Shown here: piece by piece, positions 63,970 through 64,000 of the stretch
Numbering within the stretch: the first letter of the stretch is position 1
How the letters are laid out: every line of letters starts with the position of its first letter
Assembly (NCBI RefSeq): GCF_004337505.1
Contig: NZ_SJZI01000052.1
Location: 205,467 to 269,466, forward strand
Source: Flaviaestuariibacter flavus
GTDB taxonomy: Bacteria; Bacteroidota; Bacteroidia; Chitinophagales; Chitinophagaceae
Direction of reading: 5' to 3'
Length of the DNA stretch: 64,000 nucleotides
Made by a program: the position numbers and the translations under genes
The notes under the pieces: model-generated
Seen by the model: the letters and a program-made list of their open reading frames with translations, nothing else
Databases searched by the model: none
What the model was told of the DNA's origin: nothing

Positions 63970-64000
63970 CCTTTTGGTCTCAATAAAGGGGAGTATTATA

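Larger units (their letters stand above)
62735..64000 (+). mobile_element. IS3-family insertion sequence, copy 2
   Basis: 1266 bases from TATAATACTCCC to GGGAGTATTATA at the window edge, in the opposite orientation to copy 1 and with identical encoded proteins. It disrupts the RHS/PA14 gene. Confidence 0.92.

Noticed and set aside
1..64000. CRISPR arrays, rRNA or tRNA genes
   Set aside because: No regularly spaced repeats and no recognisable structural RNA sequence were seen on either strand; a dedicated search (for example tRNAscan, Infernal) was not possible.

Overview
The window looks like chromosome (or a large accessory island) of a Bacteroidota bacterium, most likely a Chitinophagaceae-type organism. 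The evidence is the gene families (DUF3347, DUF2147, DUF6132-like, Bacteroidota-style Crp regulators, 'HDLQEP'-type histidine kinases, SpvB/RHS-like secreted proteins), the near absence of Shine-Dalgarno sequences, and many promoters with the Bacteroidota -7 box TAnnTTTG. Nothing here gives a species name.

Layout. (1) 0-11 kb: a copper-type P1B-ATPase with DUF305 neighbour, then a sulfur locus: a Crp/Fnr regulator, a TauE/SafE exporter, two metallo-beta-lactamase/rhodanese (persulfide dioxygenase-like) proteins, a single rhodanese, two YeeE/YedE halves and a divergent MFS transporter. Four promoters here carry the same palindrome GTGAC-N4-GTCAC exactly 22 nt upstream of the -7 box, which predicts one regulon of the local Crp protein. 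(2) 11-13.5 kb: a frameshifted WrbA-like flavoprotein, a SnoaL-like protein, DoxX and a second Crp protein. (3) 13.5-20.5 kb: copper homeostasis, with two AraC-type regulators carrying N-terminal CxxC metal-binding motifs, CopA, an HMA chaperone, a DUF3347 protein and a multicopper oxidase fused to a CopB-like barrel. Four promoters share a second motif (TATTGTATAA) at a fixed distance from the -7 box. (4) 20.5-37 kb: a mixed and decaying stretch. It has intact genes (DUF2147, alpha/beta hydrolase, secondary sigma-70 factor, two histidine kinases, TMEM175-like channel, AraC regulator, F420/NADP reductase-like protein) between broken ones (GlxA-like regulator, SDR remnant, two response-regulator remnants, AraC with an internal stop, aldo/keto reductase with a stop at codon 5). 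(5) 37-46 kb: an OmpR-type two-component system, an OmpA lipoprotein and a CzcCBA-type heavy-metal RND efflux operon, tied together by TTAAG repeats spaced exactly 11 bp. (6) 46-55.5 kb: an AT-richer accessory segment with a PD-(D/E)xK-like nuclease candidate, an IS3-family element, a STAS/HATPase + DUF4325 + membrane-protein operon, a small-protein/214-codon-frame pair, and a WHxH glycine-rich-domain protein next to an SDH-type serine proteinase. (7) 55.6-64 kb: an outer-membrane/secreted cluster (OmpA with thrombospondin-3 repeats, coiled-coil beta-barrel, Ig/Fn3-like protein, SpvB/RHS-like protein with PA14 domain) whose last gene is cut by a second, inverted copy of the same IS3 element.

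The genes fit an organism exposed to metals and reduced sulfur: Cu(I) export from the cytoplasm (two P-ATPases, chaperone), periplasmic oxidation (multicopper oxidase), trans-envelope efflux (RND), and detoxification or transport of thiosulfate/persulfide sulfur. No rRNA, tRNA or CRISPR array was recognised. All domain assignments are from reading motifs and not from database searches.
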